Below are positions 4,768-6,062 of a stretch of DNA of 6,062 nucleotides, piece by piece; the stretch's first letter is position 1; each line of letters opens with the position of its first letter. The notes under the pieces were generated by a model. The model did not search any database and had not been told where the DNA came from. It saw nothing but the letters and a program-made list of their open reading frames with translations. Source of the stretch: Opitutaceae bacterium (GTDB taxonomy: Bacteria > Verrucomicrobiota > Verrucomicrobiia > Opitutales > Opitutaceae); assembly GCA_031254955.1 (NCBI GenBank), contig JAIRTK010000217.1, positions 1 through 6,062 on the forward strand, written 5' to 3'. Position numbers and translations under genes: made by a program.

Positions 4768-5922
4768 ATGAAAACACACCACATTGGAATAATAATGAAC
4801 GGCGTCACCGGGCGCATGGGCACCAACCAGCACCTCGTCCGCTCCATCCTCGCCATCCGCAAACAAGGCGGCGTGCGCCTCCCCGACGGCGGCGTCATCA
4901 TGCCCGACCCGCTCCTCGTCGGACGCAACCACGACAAACTCGCCGCCCTCGCCCGCGCCCACGGCATCGACGCCTCTCGCGTCAGCACCGACCTCGACGC
5001 CGCGCTCCGCGACCCCGCCAACCAAATCTACTTCGACTCCCAGACCACGGACCGCCGCGCCGAAGGCGTCCGCAAAGCCATCGCCGCCCAAAAAGCCATC
5101 TACTGCGAAAAACCCACCGCCATCGACACCGCCACCGCGCTTTCCCTCTACAAGGAAGCCGCCGCCGCCGGCCTGAAAAACGGCGTCGTGCAGGACAAAC
5201 TCTGGCTCCCCGGCCTCCAAAAACTCAAACTCCTCATCGACTCCGGCTTCTTTGGAAAAATCCTCTCCGTGCGCGGCGAATTCGGCTACTGGGTCTTTGA
5301 AGGCGGCCTCCAGCCCCCCCAACGCCCCTCTTGGAACTACCGCAAAGAAGACGGCGGCGGCATGGCCATCGACATGCTCTGCCACTGGCGCTACGTCATC
5401 GACAACCTCTTCGGCAACGTCACCGCCGTCTCCTGCCACACCGCCACGCACATCCCCGCGCGCATCGACGAAAAAGGCGCCCGCTACGCCTGCACCGCCG
5501 ACGACTCCGCCTACGCCACCTTCAAGACCGACCAAGGCATCCTCCTCCACTTCAACTCCTCCTGGTGCGTGCGTGTCCGCCGCGACGACCTCCTCACCCT
5601 GCAAGTGGACGGCACCCAAGGCAGCGCCGTCGCCGGCCTGCGCGACTGCTGGACCCAGCGCGCCGAGACCACCCCGCGCCCGGTCTGGAACCCCGACATC
5701 CCGCAACCCATTTCCTTCTTCGACGGCTGGCAGAAAATGCCCGACTACACGACCTTCGACAACGCCTTCAAAGTCCAATGGGAACTCTTCCTCAAACACA
5801 TCGTCCTCGACACCCCCTTCCGCTGGACGCTCCTCGAAGGCGCCAAAGGCGTGCAACTCGCCGAAACCGGCCTCGCCTCCAGCGAAAAACGCCGCTGGCT
5901 CGACCTCGAAAAACTCGCCTGA
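4768..5922 (+). CDS. Gfo/Idh/MocA family NAD(P)-dependent oxidoreductase
   Basis: Cytoplasmic sugar-type dehydrogenase of 384 residues, normal length for the family. An N-terminal Rossmann fold opens with [13 protein letters not shown] (6-18). The catalytic CEKP motif is at 113-116 (K115), and D202 and H206 sit in [13 protein letters not shown]-terminal alpha/beta substrate domain runs from about residue 145. The long conserved stretches ([18 protein letters not shown], [24 protein letters not shown]) match a distinct subgroup I recall being encoded beside a TIM-barrel isomerase. Typical reactions are oxidation or reduction of one hydroxyl of a sugar, inositol or sugar acid. The ATG at 4768 places the fold at residue 6. 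An upstream in-frame ATG at 4675 would translate hairpin unit 5 and is rejected. There is no Shine-Dalgarno sequence. The last base of the TGA is the first base of an ATACC repeat end. Confidence 0.92.
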   Translation: MKTHHIGIIMNGVTGRMGTNQHLVRSILAIRKQGGVRLPDGGVIMPDPLLVGRNHDKLAALARAHGIDASRVSTDLDAALRDPANQIYFDSQTTDRRAEGVRKAIAAQKAIYCEKPTAIDTATALSLYKEAAAAGLKNGVVQDKLWLPGLQKLKLLIDSGFFGKILSVRGEFGYWVFEGGLQPPQRPSWNYRKEDGGGMAIDMLCHWRYVIDNLFGNVTAVSCHTATHIPARIDEKGARYACTADDSAYATFKTDQGILLHFNSSWCVRVRRDDLLTLQVDGTQGSAVAGLRDCWTQRAETTPRPVWNPDIPQPISFFDGWQKMPDYTTFDNAFKVQWELFLKHIVLDTPFRWTLLEGAKGVQLAETGLASSEKRRWLDLEKLA

Positions 5923-6002
5923 TACCATTCCCAAGCAAAATTTAGAGCCTTTCCTAATTATTCACTGAGATTACGCGCCGCTGGCGTAGCGCACAGGTTG
6001 TC
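5922..6002. repeat. Worn repeat ends immediately downstream of the last gene
   Basis: ATACCATTCCCAAGCAAA starts on the last base of the stop codon and resembles the element end ATACCCTTTCCCAATGAA with one base deleted and some changes. CCTTTCCTAAT at 5948-5958 recurs exactly at 6007-6017. This looks like partial or nested copies of the same end sequence. No T-tailed terminator hairpin is seen after the gene. Confidence 0.5.
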
Positions 6003-6062
6003 ATGCCCTTTCCTAATGGAAATTCCACCAAGGAAGACGTTAAGGGTAGGGCGAGGCGTCCC
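6003..6062. mobile_element. MITE-like palindromic element, left part, cut by the window end
   Basis: ATGCCCTTTCCTAATGGAAA (6003-6022) matches the element end ATACCCTTTCCCAATGAAAA at 17 of 20 positions. Positions 6038-6062 are an exact 25-bp reverse complement of 115-139, and the intervening bases also align without gaps. This is therefore another member of the element at the window start, in inverse orientation, with its palindromic core continuing past the window. Confidence 0.7.

Overview
The window reads as a chromosomal segment of a GC-rich bacterium, most likely Verrucomicrobiota of the Opitutaceae type. This is inferred from very high C at third codon positions, pyrimidine-rich leaders without a Shine-Dalgarno sequence, and the mix of gene families. 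Taxonomy cannot be proved from the sequence alone.

Layout: positions 1-869 hold no convincing gene. They hold several palindromic, MITE-like repeats sharing ends close to ATACCCTTTCCCAATGAA, plus a short tandem array. Four genes follow, all on the + strand: a short-chain dehydrogenase/reductase (870-1709), a GH88-like unsaturated glucuronyl hydrolase (1848-3221), a xylose-isomerase-like TIM-barrel sugar isomerase/epimerase (3440-4252) and a Gfo/Idh/MocA oxidoreductase (4768-5922). The window ends in another copy of the repeat element, inverted relative to the first, so the four genes are bracketed by related repeats.

The gene set suggests intracellular catabolism of an acidic or otherwise modified sugar. 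The GH88-like enzyme would release an unsaturated uronate, or a related sugar, from an imported oligosaccharide. The TIM-barrel protein and the two NAD(P)-dependent oxidoreductases would isomerise and oxidise or reduce the product. No transporter, regulator or kinase lies in the window, so the substrate is open.

The most unusual part is between the genes. Each intergenic gap (about 138, 218 and 515 bp) is filled with long inverted repeats, and repeat sequence begins at the stop codon of every gene. The 515-bp gap holds five consecutive hairpins of different sequence. Each is preceded by an almost constant linker (AAACGAACCAT), and all have arms built from roughly 9-bp tandem words. The SDR-GH88 gap holds a perfect 33-bp inverted repeat made of a hexamer. 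I found no tRNA, rRNA or CRISPR array.
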